The notes beneath the pieces are model-generated. The model worked only from the letters and a program-made list of their open reading frames with translations. It was not told the DNA's origin and did no database searches. From assembly GCA_013398955.1 (NCBI GenBank), contig VWPU01004574.1:124001-188000 (forward strand): a DNA stretch of 64,000 nt. The letters run 5' to 3'. The stretch is from Callaeas wilsoni. Lineage: Eukaryota; Chordata; Aves; Passeriformes; Callaeidae. Positions within the stretch are counted from its first letter, which is position 1; the number at the start of each line of letters is the position of its first letter. A program made the translations under genes and the position numbers. Below, piece by piece: positions 49,301 through 60,100 of this stretch.

Positions 49301-52300
49301 TTGGAGCGAGTCCAGAGGAGGACTACTAAGGTGTTTAAAGGGATGGAGCACCTCTGCTAGAAGAAAAGGCTAAGAGAATTGGGATTGTTCAGTCTGGTGA
49401 AGAGAAAGCTTTGGGGTATCCCAATTGTACCCTTCCAGGCCATGAAGGGAGCCTACAAGAAAAATGGAGAGGGACTTTTTACAAGAGCATGTAGTGATAG
49501 GACAAGGGAAAATGACTTCAAACTGAAAGAGGGTACGTTTAGATTAGATGTTAGGAAGAAATTCTATACTGTGAGGGTGAGACACTGGTTGCCCAGAGAA
49601 GCTGTGGAAGCCCCATCCCTGGAAGTGTTCATGGCCAGGCTGGATGGAGCTCTGAGCAACCTGGTGTAGTGGAAGGTGTCCCTGTCCACAGCAGGGGGCT
49701 GGAATGAGATGGTCTCTAAATTCCCTTCCAACCCAAGCCATTCCATGAATCTATGATTACAGAACAATTCACTAAAGTAGCTTTCAGCACTTCCAAAGTT
49801 ATCAGCTGGAGAAACTGGGGGCCCAACATAGGATGTTTTTCCTTTTTTTTTTGGCATGGAGTAATTCCTATGAAACACACATAAAAATATTGAGTCAATG
49901 CAGAAAGTGCAGCCATGAGAGAAAGAAGTTTCCCCAAATTTGTGATAGAAGGAAAGAATTAGAAAACTTAAATGAGATAAGGCCCAAGTTATCACTTTAA
50001 GTGCTAACAGCAGATATTATAGGTTTCTACAGTCAGAACCTAAATAGCTGCAAAAATGCAATCCACAAACTGTGGTAACCAGATTGCTTGCATTGTGCCA
50101 GATTTGCTAGTTCAGTTTGCGTAAAATAGCTGACTTTTCTTTCCATTTCTAAAAAAAGCACACATGTACAGTCTAAAGATCATGGGTAAACATGAAAGAT
50201 GATCAAGCTCAGCTAAAACTGCATTAAGATTTACAACATATAGCCAGGCTTCAAAAATATGAAGCAAGATTCCAGATCTTAATGCAAGCTGGCATGAATC
50301 CATTATCTACTCCAGGTCTTCAGTCTATGACCATTTGATCTTACAAACATTTCTCAGTTTTTGATAGGTGTTCGATCATTTAGTGCTTCGCTTTCTTCCA
50401 AAGGTCTGGATTTACCAGCCAGTTGTACACTTTATTTTTAATTCATAATCTTGATTCAGCACTTCCTCTTGTGATTTCCCCAGCTGCAAGCTTCTCATCC
50501 TTAACACCTTATAAAACAGGTATATCACAGCATTCAGCAGTGATAAATCTGGTGCAGAGAAGTTATACATCTTCCCCATAGCATCCTTATTTTTCTACAA
50601 CTTCTATTCCTCACACTTACTGGTTCTATTCCAGTTACAGCATCTTTTACATTACCTGTATTCTATTAATGCATTTGACTGTTTACTCAGGGAGTATGAA
50701 AGATTTTTCTAAAAGATCATCACAGAGCTTTTAAACTCTGTTGCTGCCCTTCAGTTCAGCTTCTGAGATACTGAGTCTTTGAAACCCTATTTCTACTTGG
50801 ATAAAAATTTTAGAATTTGAAAGGAATAAAGTATCTAAAATCCTTTATAAGACAACCTGGCTGAGAAGTTCTTTATTTCCAAAGACACCGTTCATTTAAG
50901 TTGTGCTGGCTGCATAAGCTAACAGACTGGACAAAAAAGATCATAGAATCATAGATTGCGCCAAGTTGGAAGAGACCAATCAGGATCATCCAGTCCAACT
51001 CCCAGCCCCGCATAGGACACCCCAAGAGTTACACTATGTGCCCTGAGAGTGTTGTTCAAATGCTTCTTGAACTCTGACGGGTTTGGTGCTGTGCCCACTT
51101 CCCTGGGGAGCCTGTTCCAGTGCCCAACCACCCTCTGGGGGAAAAACTTTTTCCTGATAACCAATCTAAACCTACTCTGACTCAGCTTCATGCTGTTTCC
51201 TCAAGCCCTGTCACTGCTCATGAGAGTGAAGAGGTCAGTACTTGCACCTCCACTTCCCCTTCTGAGGATGCTGAAGACCACAGTGAGGTCTCCTCTCACT
51301 CTCCTCTTCTCCAGGCAGAACAGACCAAGTGACCTCAGCTGTTCCTCACAAGGCTTTCCCTCAAGGCCCTTCACCATCCTTATGGCCATTGTTTGGACAC
51401 TCTCCAATAGCCCAATGTCTTTTTTATATTGTGGTGCTCAAAACCGCACACAGTAGTTCAGTCAGCAATCAGCTTTTCTCTACCTCCCCCATCCCTCCAC
51501 CCACCTACAATATCAACACTTATTTAGGTAGTCAAATTCAGGAAAAAAGAGGGGAAAACCACTGCTCTGAAGACAGCATCTACCAGATTAAGACGATATC
51601 ATTAATGGCATCAGAATACAAAGAAAAAATAGATAACTGTCCTCTTAGGGTGCTCTGGTTAACTCTGCAGAATGGGGGGGGGCAGGGGGGGATCAACATA
51701 CTGAAAATAACAACCAAACAAATATTCTGTAGCCACAGAAAACAAAGAAAGAAAACTGTCATGCATGCAGAGGCAGCACACATGCAAAAAGCTACTCTTA
51801 ATGCAGTTTCTCATTAACAGAGTGAACAACAGAAAGCTTCTGTGGCAGGGGATAGTACAGGCATGCCCACATAAACTCTTGTTGATTTAAAATCTACATT
51901 ACTGTGATCTTATGATGTCTACCAGATGACTGCAGCATACAAAGCTTCCTGCGACACAGCAGGAGTCAGTCTGACAATGATAATGCTATAAATAAATTAA
52001 TGCCAAAGGACTCCACAATCACAGGCAACTGGTAATGGGATTCATACATTTAATAGATCAAACCTCTGGTGCAGGTCAAGAGCAGCAGCAAAATTACTGG
52101 TAACTGACAAATGTCTGGTGGACTGTGAGAAAGAAGCTGCTAGTTTCAGTCCATTTCCTGACTGATGGACAGGTGTCTGCAGTGCTCACAACAGTCACCA
52201 CAACTGGCATCTCCAAGTGTCTCAGACAGGCCGAGGACTGTGAAACACTCCGGCTCTAAAATGCAAAGCTCAAAGACCACTATAACTCAGCCTTACCTGC

Positions 52301-55300
52301 ATCAACTTCCACACAAAAATGAAGCATATGAGAAAACCCACCTTTACCTCTGAAAATATATTCCAGCAATTACTAACCCTCATGGTCAAAGTCTTGCTTA
52401 CTTCCAGTCTGAATCTGTGACACATCATTTGCCAGCCACAATGACATGCAGTCCTGATGTGGACTTTCCACATGGGAACCCACAGAATGCCTATCCACCC
52501 CTGCCTCTCTTTGGGGATGACACCCCTCTGGGACAGGGTCTGAGCACCTGCTTGACAAGAAGAACTCAGTACCCCTCCCTCCCTCCCCCAGGACTCGTGC
52601 TGTTCTCCTTCCTGCACTGCAAACAGCAACCACTGCCCAATGCAGCATAGGAAGCATTCTTCCTTCTACCAGTATTTAAGCCTGTGGTTGTAGGGTGGAA
52701 TGATGAGAGGACTAAGGATGCTTGTAAGTTCAGCTGCTTGCACATGACTGTCCACCGCAGCCTACGCTTTGCAGAATGGGATGCAGCTCTTTTCAAGCTG
52801 CTGCACAATCCACATCAACAGTCTATTTGGTTTGGGCCCACAATCATGTCCATATAACCACCCCCAGAACAGGGTTAAACACCTGGAAAATCCAGAAACA
52901 CCCCAATGGACCTGCAACCAGATTCTTCTGGCAAGATTAACAAGATTTACGTTTACATACTTTGAGCAACTGGAACAAAAATTTTTGTCATCTGCAAATG
53001 TGCTGAGAGTGCACTCGAACCCTCTGTCTATGTCATTGATGAAGATATTAAACAGCACTGGCTCCAATACAGACCCCTGAGGGGCACCAGCCATGACTGG
53101 TTTCCATCTGGACATTGAGCTATTGACCTTCTGGACATGACCATAAAACCAATTCCTCATGCACCAGAGAGTCCAGTCATCACATGCATCTCTCCAATTT
53201 AGAGAAGGATATTGTGGGGTACTGTGTCAAAGGCCTTACAGAAGTCCAGCTAGATGACAACCTGTTGGATGGATCCTACAGGTCAGTGCCAGACACACTA
53301 TTATCTAACACACACTTGGAGGTATATCTCCCCATCTACCTTTCAGTGTCTCATATTCTGAATTGAGATTTTAAAACCTACACTAACTGAGAAATAGAAT
53401 AGAAAAAGCAGGTGGCAAGAAACCTAATTATTCTCCTCTGTTTATGGCTTTTGTGTGGATTTATAAAACATCTGTGAGCGTTCCATGGGCAGCCATCCAA
53501 AGCGCTCTGGAGGAGCCAACTTGATCCACCAAGGCTACTGCCCCTGTGCATCTGTGGGAGCACACATGGTGCTGTTGGACACTGCTCTCACTCATCACAT
53601 CTGAAATAACAAACCTGGTTCCATACGGCATGCGTGCCTTTCTCTTGGACGTGCTACCTGCTACCAATAGGGTTTTCCGTGAGATAGGTATTTATATCAC
53701 AGGAGCTATAAACATGCATCTTTCAACAACAAAATTCTCACCGAAGTGGTTAAGATTCTGAATAATAATGGTGCACTTCACTGGAACAATAGCCTTAGAA
53801 TGCGCTCAAAATATATTTCAAAATTGGTTTTATTAGAGGAAAAATGTCCTTGAAACAGTTTATACAAAAAGAACTAAAGGTCAATATGGCAAGATAGTTC
53901 AGCTCAGATTTTGGCAAATTTCTTCCAGTGTAAATCACTTGGAGACTTACAAACAATTCTGTGTCTTGCACTTAATGCAAGCTGGCCATGTCTAAAGGTG
54001 TAAAAAGTCTTAGAATCCAACTGATTTTATACATACTTTTTCCTGTTATTCCAGCTTGAAAGTACTCACGACTTCCTAAGGCCAAACTTTGATTATGAGT
54101 CACTCATGAATCAGACATCCATAAGGGTTTGTAAATGATGATTGAGATGATGTCCAAAACAAAATTTCTATAAGAAAACTTTTTTTAAACTATATCTCAG
54201 AAGGCACATGTAACCTAAACCAATATAATACTTTGTTGTGAAACTCATCAATCATTTTCTAACAACCTACCAAATTTATGAGGAACTGAAGCAACCTATA
54301 CCCAAAACCTGCAGTATGTAAGTCACACAGGAAACTACACTTTTTAAAAGGTACTGTGAGCATTTCAAACAACCAGGTTAAAAACAATCTGTAACATCAC
54401 AGAGAGGGGCAACACCTTGAGTTAGTACAGTGGAAAATAGTCATACAATCTATAGCAAGTTGGTGTTCACCGCATAGACTGATCTTTGTTTCCATTTTTT
54501 TAGTACTGCATTCTTGACTATGAATGACAAAGTCAGATTGGGCATTTTCATTCTGTACCCAGCAGCACTGGGAACAGAATCAGTACTTTTGATACACCAC
54601 TTTAAGTGCTGTATTCAGAAGTACTATTGCATCAAAAGAGTCATTACTGAAACTTCAAAATCTGACAAGCAAGATGTGGGTAATTTGTGACTTCTGAGAG
54701 CTAAAGTATGCATCCATATTCTTTGTTCCACAGACAGCCAGAAAAGGCCAAATTCTCTTTGATAACATGCTACTAAAACACTACTGACTTTTCAATGTCT
54801 AAAACCACTTACCTTCCTTAGCGTGCACAGAAAGCTTTGTCTAATGAATTATTTGTAGCATTTCCTACAGGTTCCTACATCTCCTACAGGACTAGGGAAC
54901 GCTGGAGATAAAATATTGTTAGCTAAAGACAAAGGCAACTACTGCAGAAGCAAAGGCAGCTTTTTACAGGTGATCAGAATTCACATGAATGCCTACATAT
55001 GAAACAGGGAATCTCAGGGAAAAGATATTCCCTTATCACTGCAATTGCATGTTTAGAAGTCTGAATAACATCAGATGATTTCTGAACACAAAAGTAATCA
55101 CTTTCCACGAGTGAAATTTGAGGAGAAAGGTGATGAGGGATGCACATAGGGAAAACATTCCTATTTAATTTCAGTGGACATGAGAACAATCCCCAAGCAC
55201 AATGTGGACATACAAGCTGTAAACAAGCTCATCTACAACCTGGCACAGATGTAAATAACAAAGGAAGTAATAAAACTTAACAAAAGTTTTCTAGGCTCCT

Positions 55301-57107
55301 CTTCCTAAACAGAAGTATTCAGTCGCAAACAATCAGCACAGTAAGACTATGGCTGATAAAGTAATCAAAATTAGCTCAGCTCCCAAACAAATGGAATTTG
55401 AAATCCTTACACTACTTCAGGAACTGGGGAGAAGTTTTAAAAGAACTATACTGCATGCAGAGAAAATTGAAGGCACACTTGAAGGCAGGGGTGATTAAAG
55501 CAATTCCATCCTCAACCAGTCACTGCCTGTTCACTGTAGCTTTTGAGACACTGCTGTGAACCACACTGGGAACAGATCTAGGTAAACATAATTCTTCATG
55601 TCTTTTGTGGTGGTAATTAGAGGAAGAAATGGTGACCTGGTTATATTTAAACCACAAAAGCTCCCAGTTCTATTTACCATGCAGCCTCACAAACAGATGC
55701 ACCACCACAAGCAAGGACGTGGTGTGTGGGCTGCCAAAACTACCACCACCATCACCACCAGAAGCACTGGCCTGAGGCTGCAGCTGATCTGTACCATAAT
55801 CAGTCTTCCTAATTTTCTAATCATGATAAAACAAAACAAAATTCCATTCATTTTAAAGACCAGCACCCTAGAGGGAACATGACATCTCCTTTACTCATCA
55901 CAAATGTTTATCTCTTCAACTAAGAGCACTCTTGAAATTCAGTCTCTTTCAGACTTAACATCAGGCACAACACAAATCTAATGGACAGCATAACAGACTG
56001 TTAAAGCTAAACAGCTAAAGCTCTGCTTCAGCACATTTATAAATTCAAGGTCAACCTGGAGTTCACCATTACCTTGACACTTTGGTTGATTGTGACTACT
56101 GGGGACACCTCTTGTTTGGCTTACCTATCGACTTGTCTGGGAGAAGCAGAAATTCTGTATTTTAAGGACTGAAATCACTGGAGACATTTGGTATGAAGAA
56201 AAACAAAAGCAGAGATTCCCAGCAGCATATGAGGGCTAACGCAAACAACTGCCTTACCCACAATTTTGTCATATTTCATGAGAAGTGGAACACCGGGATG
56301 GAGTGAACAAATTTTAGAGGATAATAGTTCCTGACATAAATCAAATAGCAGGATTTTAAGATGTAGCAAAGCTCAGCCAGACCTCCCGCCAAGGTAAGCT
56401 GGTATAAAGAAAAAAACATAGCATTCCACCAAAGGAGACCTGTATCCTGTTGCCAGCTCTTTCCCTGCTCAAGATAACACAGCAAATACAGGTCCTCAGG
56501 TCAGTTTCCCTTTAGTAAAATGGGGAATAATACTTTATGTTAAAGTGTTGGAGACTACAGATGCCCTTCTGTAGTAGATGTATTATATGAAGATCACTGG
56601 TTCCTCCCACACTCCAAGCCTAAATAAGGCTATTTCACATAGAAAAAGACTGCAAACCCATCTGCCATAAAGATTCGAGGAAGGGGCCCAAGTACAAAGA
56701 AGGGTTAGTACTGGGGAAGGAATGTTGTTTATGTGATGCTTAAACTCCACACAGAAGGAAACTTACCTTTACTATTAAATTAATAACACAATCCCATTAT
56801 TGTGTTATACTGATTGACACTGTAGTTCTCTTCCTCTGTCAGTCAGATTTCTTGTTGTTATAACCGCAGCAACAACAAAACCCATGGCTAGATCCCAAAA
56901 CTACAGCTTTCAAGAAAATCAGTCTCAAAACGCCAATCGCACAGAACAAAAACTTAACCCCAAGACAACTGTAGCAGTCAACTGCAAAGTAAGGATGCAC
57001 TGTAGAGTCCCCCACAACTCTTACCTCAAGCATAGGGCGGGCACTGTCATGGATTGAAAGAATGTGCGTAATGTTATTCTTACTCAATTGCTCTACATCT
57101 CGGGCAT
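31147..57107 (-). CDS. DUSP22: Dual-specificity phosphatase 22 (JKAP/JSP1), 5' end outside window
   Basis: Small atypical dual-specificity phosphatase of the cysteine-based family; in mammals it modulates JNK signalling and dampens T-cell receptor signalling through Lck. The coding sequence joins 57107-57025, 41274-41225, 35968-35894, 34361-34190 and 31332-31147 on the minus strand, and every junction is GT-AG and in frame. With human numbering (inferred, because the start is missing) the visible protein runs from Asp19 to Thr206. Catalytic parts seen are general acid Asp57 in the PAADSPSQN loop, nucleophile Cys88, and Arg94 in the HC-LAGVSRS signature. The C-terminus ends SNYTTET, the long-isoform tail. 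Missing are the first about 18 residues, which in human include the myristoylated Gly2. The only doubt is the exact gene start. Confidence 0.97.
31333..34189 (-). other. DUSP22: DUSP22 intron between residues 145 and 146
   Basis: GT-AG intron of 2857 bp, phase 0. No repeat family or gene recognised; only short open frames without similarity. Confidence 0.9.
34190..34361 (-). CDS. DUSP22: DUSP22 exon encoding residues 88-145 with active-site loop
   Basis: The acceptor CATGCAG precedes 34361 and the donor CAG|GTAAAT follows 34190. It is 172 bp: one base plus 57 codons. It completes Cys88 and gives the phosphate-binding loop LAGVSRS with Arg94, then the helices VTLVVAYIMTITDFGWEDAL and ARSCANPNMGFQRQLQEF. 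Closely matches the human exon. Confidence 0.97.
34362..35893 (-). other. DUSP22: DUSP22 intron within the Cys88 codon
   Basis: GT-AG intron of 1532 bp, phase 2, splitting TG|C. AT-rich. No other features seen. Confidence 0.9.
35894..35968 (-). CDS. DUSP22: DUSP22 exon encoding residues 63-88
   Basis: The acceptor TTTTCAG precedes 35968 and the donor ACTG|GTATGT follows 35894. It is 75 bp: one base, 24 codons, two bases. It encodes ARHFRESIKFIHECRL then TGEGCLVH, the helix and strand leading to the catalytic loop. The last two bases, TG, are the first two of the catalytic Cys88 codon, completed by the next exon. Confidence 0.95.
35969..41224 (-). other. DUSP22: DUSP22 intron between residues 63 and 64
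   Basis: GT-AG intron of 5256 bp, phase 2. Its short open frames have no recognisable similarity and no CR1 copy was seen. Confidence 0.9.
41225..41274 (-). CDS. DUSP22: DUSP22 exon encoding residues 47-63 with general acid
   Basis: The acceptor ACACAG precedes 41274 and the donor ACTT|GTAAGT follows 41225. Only 50 bp: 16 codons plus two bases. It encodes GMKYLCIPAADSPSQN, including Asp57, the general acid of the mechanism in this family. It is too short to appear as a long open frame, and was placed by its sequence and the exact phase match with its neighbours. Confidence 0.95.
41773..41787. repeat. Poly(T) run
   Basis: Fifteen T residues in the large DUSP22 intron. Confidence 0.8.
44991..45018. 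repeat. (CA)n microsatellite
   Basis: About 14 dinucleotide units with one ACAT interruption, in the large DUSP22 intron. Confidence 0.85.
47601..47873 (+). mobile_element. CR1 LINE 3'-end fragment
   Basis: Plus-oriented. It contains TACAAGGGCACATAGTGG, a GAAAGAGGGCAAGTTTAGAT motif, GGTTACCCAGAGAAG and GGCAGGGGGTTGGAACTAGA. It ends in the CR1 terminal repeat-like ATTCTATGATTCTGTGATT. 5'-truncated, about 270 bp, antisense to DUSP22. Confidence 0.88.
49080..49759 (+). mobile_element. CR1 LINE 3' fragment with ORF2 C-terminal remnant
   Basis: Plus-oriented copy of about 680 bp. It starts in the ORF2 C-terminal region (GACTTGGGGGTGCTGGTGG encodes the LGVLVD motif), passes through codons resembling HLEHCIQLWGPNT and LLERVQRRTTKV, and continues to the usual 3' end CCATTCCATGAATCTATGATT. 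Stops and frameshifts make it non-functional. Confidence 0.88.
50941..51465 (-). mobile_element. CR1 LINE 3' fragment with ORF2 C-terminal remnant
   Basis: Minus-oriented. The left end ATCATAGAATCATAGATT is the CR1 terminus. Minus-strand frames give RKKFFPQRVVGHWNRLPREV (51191-50949) and ALEGK-type and CLEKRRVRGDLTVVFSILRR residues (51407-51201), typical of the CR1 ORF2 C-terminus. The frame is interrupted by stops. Confidence 0.88.
52983..53263 (-). mobile_element. CR1 LINE reverse-transcriptase core fragment
   Basis: Minus-oriented. The frame below 53160 reads AGAPQGSVLEPVLFNIFIND followed by STFADDKN, matching CR1 RT, including the catalytic FADD motif. Upstream of an early stop lies LDFCKAFDTVPHNIL, another RT motif. 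To the left of 52983 the sequence no longer resembles CR1, so this copy lacks a 3' end, unusual for CR1. Confidence 0.85.
57025..57107 (-). CDS. DUSP22: DUSP22 exon encoding residues 19-46
   Basis: The acceptor ATCACAG precedes 57107 and the donor GAG|GTAAGA follows 57025. It is 83 bp: two bases plus 27 codons. It encodes the start of the phosphatase core, DARDVEQLSKNNITH then ILSIHDSARPMLE, nearly identical to the human segment. Probably the third coding exon; the exons for the N-terminal residues lie further upstream, beyond 64000. Confidence 0.96.
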
Positions 57108-60100
57108 CTGTGATAGAGGGAAAAAAGGAAGGTAGTTTATTAATCGCTTGAAATAGCATTTCCCTTGTGCATGTTCAAAAGTCACTTATTGTTGATACAT
57201 TTCCTTTTGAAGCTGCATAAAGTCAGGCAAAACCTCAAATGCAGCTGTTCTAGAACACCATCATCAGAGTGGGTAACGGGAAGACACACTTCTAACTCCA
57301 AAACAAATTATATACTATATAAAGACCAAGTTTAAGTGACTCAGGAATGTGTTCTCAAGTCAGAAGTTTCATGTATTTTGCATCTGAAATGTAAGTCTGT
57401 GCACGTCTGTGTGCAGGTGATGGCCATCTGAACACGCACTCAGAGCTGTACAAGAAATATCTGACCTCCTCTCTACCCACAAATCCCCCTTCAGGGAATA
57501 CATTTTCACTTGGGAGACAGACCTTGTAATATCCAGGTCTGAGAAGGGAAGCCAACCATATCACTTGAATCGAGGTCTCAACAGACAAGCCAAGCCAATA
57601 ACAAGAATCTTACTTTCTGTGAACCAGCAGAGAAAAATGTGCATTTAGCCAATACCTATGATAATTTTAAGTCTAAAGAGAGACAAGTGATAAAGATATC
57701 GAATGTAGGAAAAAGCAAAATGCTACAGCAAGGAAGTGCAGTTGTGAAAAGGTGGTTCCTAGACCTGTAACCAAGGGGTTTCAGACATTCAAAACTGGAA
57801 AGAAAACTGGGGTGACTGAAAATTTGATGCTAGATACGGCAAAACCATAGCCTTGATTCTATGAGAAAAAAAGGTAAGATAGATTATCTGCCATCAGTGA
57901 GCAGCTTTCCCCATACTAAACTATCAGCATGTCAGAAAATGACCTGAAAGAACCACCAATACAGGTAAAAGTTAGCTTATGCCCATTTGCTTCTGACCTT
58001 TTTGCTTGAGAATGGCACACCACACCATGGCAAGTACAGCAGTGGTTTTGTGATGTGAACACCTGCCTTCGAAATCTGCCCATACAATCTGTTCACATTA
58101 GCCTGGTTGCACACAAAAAAAGAGCACTGACCACAAAGGTTTCAAACCGGCTCTCTCTAGGTACAAAAATAATAGCATCACCTGTATGTTCTTTATGTAC
58201 GTGCAAGAGTTCAATTAGCATCTCTTGTGTCATCTTATCCACCTACTATAAAGTTTCAATGCCTTTTCTACATCACAAAGAGGAGCTGGGCATTTGATTA
58301 TACTGCCCCATAGACAAGATCCAAGTGAGCACAGTGAGAAGCAATAAAATTTAAACCTAATCCAATTATGAAAGCTTCTCTACAGCTAATAAATTGAAGA
58401 AAAGAGTCAAAACTGCAAGGATTTTACTTGCTACTGCTCAAGCTTGCATGATCAACACAGATGCCTAATCCTTCAGGAGAGAATTAACACAAATTCTGTC
58501 TGAAACAGAATTAAAGCCTAGCCTCACAAAACAAATAAAATTTCCTAAAAATCTCAGAGCAAACATTTCAAAGAAGAAATGCTAATGCTTGCCAGGCGAG
58601 GTCCTCTAATCCACCTGACCTTCAGATTTTTTTAACAGTTTGTAGGACACTCTCAATTCCTTAGGGAATACCCAAGCAGGCAAGGATTTGGAAGCCCAGA
58701 AACCAGTCTAAGTGCCCATAAAAATCACTGTTTTCTGTCTTACAAAGACTAAGGGCAGACTTCAGAGCTTGCTGGCTGGAACTCATGGTGTTAATGTACA
58801 CCTAGCACAATGAGACCCCAATCTCTAATTAGCAATATGACCTACATGGTAAGAAATGTCTTGCCACACAAGGCAAACTGCTTTAAAAGAAGATATGATC
58901 CAAATTAAATGCTGACTGCTTTGAACCAGTATGAAAGGCCTAATGGACATAGTACAACTCAAAAAGACTGAAGTACCTTAGTTCTTCAGTTAACCAAGAT
59001 TTAGGCTAAAGGAATTTCAGCAAATCAAAACTATACGGTGAGATTTCAGGTATTCCTAGAAACAAGCTGGAAATGGCCATCCCAGACCGATGTCACAGGG
59101 TAGCCAGCAAGTCCTTAACATATTTGGGAAATAACCATTTAAATACTAAAGCAGAGGAGAAAAAGCTTCCCAGCTACTATCTGGATCTAAACTTCAAACA
59201 GTTTACAAAGGGGAAATTCCCCTGGTTCCCCAGCACCTGCCTTAAGTCTCTACAGATACTACAGATAAGGCTATTTAAACAGCAGTACAAATAAGATATC
59301 CTGTCACTCACAGTCTCATACCATAAATAACAAAAAAAAATTAGAGGTTATGTGAAGAACCACCAAAAACCAAAAGAACCACCATCACCACAGCAATTCT
59401 AACTTCTTTGCTGTACCACAGTGCTGTACAAGCACATGCAGGCTCACGTTTTGAAATCACAGCGTGAAACACCCCGTTTTCAAATGTTAAGATTAAACCT
59501 ACCTATCAGAGCCCCTCCTGTGCATCCTCTAAAGGGCGTCTCAAATGTGGTATTATTCTTCACAACAGGTTACCTAACATTCTGTTTCATACAGCAAAAT
59601 GCTTCTCAGCTGATGCAGATGTGGACTTTTGAGTAAAGCCTTTGGGAAACTCTCTCCTCACACAAAATGACACAATTCACACTGGGGAAGTCTTCCTCTC
59701 TCCCTTCCACATTTAGCCTATTTTCCCTCAGTTTCATACGATGACTCCAAGCTTAAGCTCTACTCATGCAGAGAGCTGCAAACACTTAAATGCAAAAGCA
59801 ATGCCAAAGTCATCAAGATGGGACTGGGGCCTGTCAGAATTTGTTTCCTTGCAGCTCTGGGAAGCCTTACTGTGTGGCTGGGGAGCAAATCACCTAGTGC
59901 AGTGTGCTTCCATTCCCCATTAGCAAAAGAGAGACACAGCTCCAACCCCTCCAGTGAAGACACATCAATGACTGAAAGACTCCAATACTACAGTGATGAA
60001 GTCTCAAATGTACCTACAACCATTCCCTCTTACTTCAGTATTTTAGTGCCTCCACAGAAATGCAAGGTGAGGGATAAGGACTTCCTCTCAGAGAAGGCAA

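Larger units (their letters stand above)
41275..57024 (-). other. DUSP22: DUSP22 large intron (15.7 kb) with CR1 cluster
   Basis: GT-AG intron of 15750 bp, phase 0. It holds four CR1 LINE fragments between 47.6 and 53.3 kb, a T15 run and a CA microsatellite. The rest is AT-rich unique sequence. Confidence 0.9.

Noticed and set aside
49070..49669. Two plus-strand open frames of 96 codons
   Set aside because: They are remnants of CR1 ORF2 with stops between them, not host genes.
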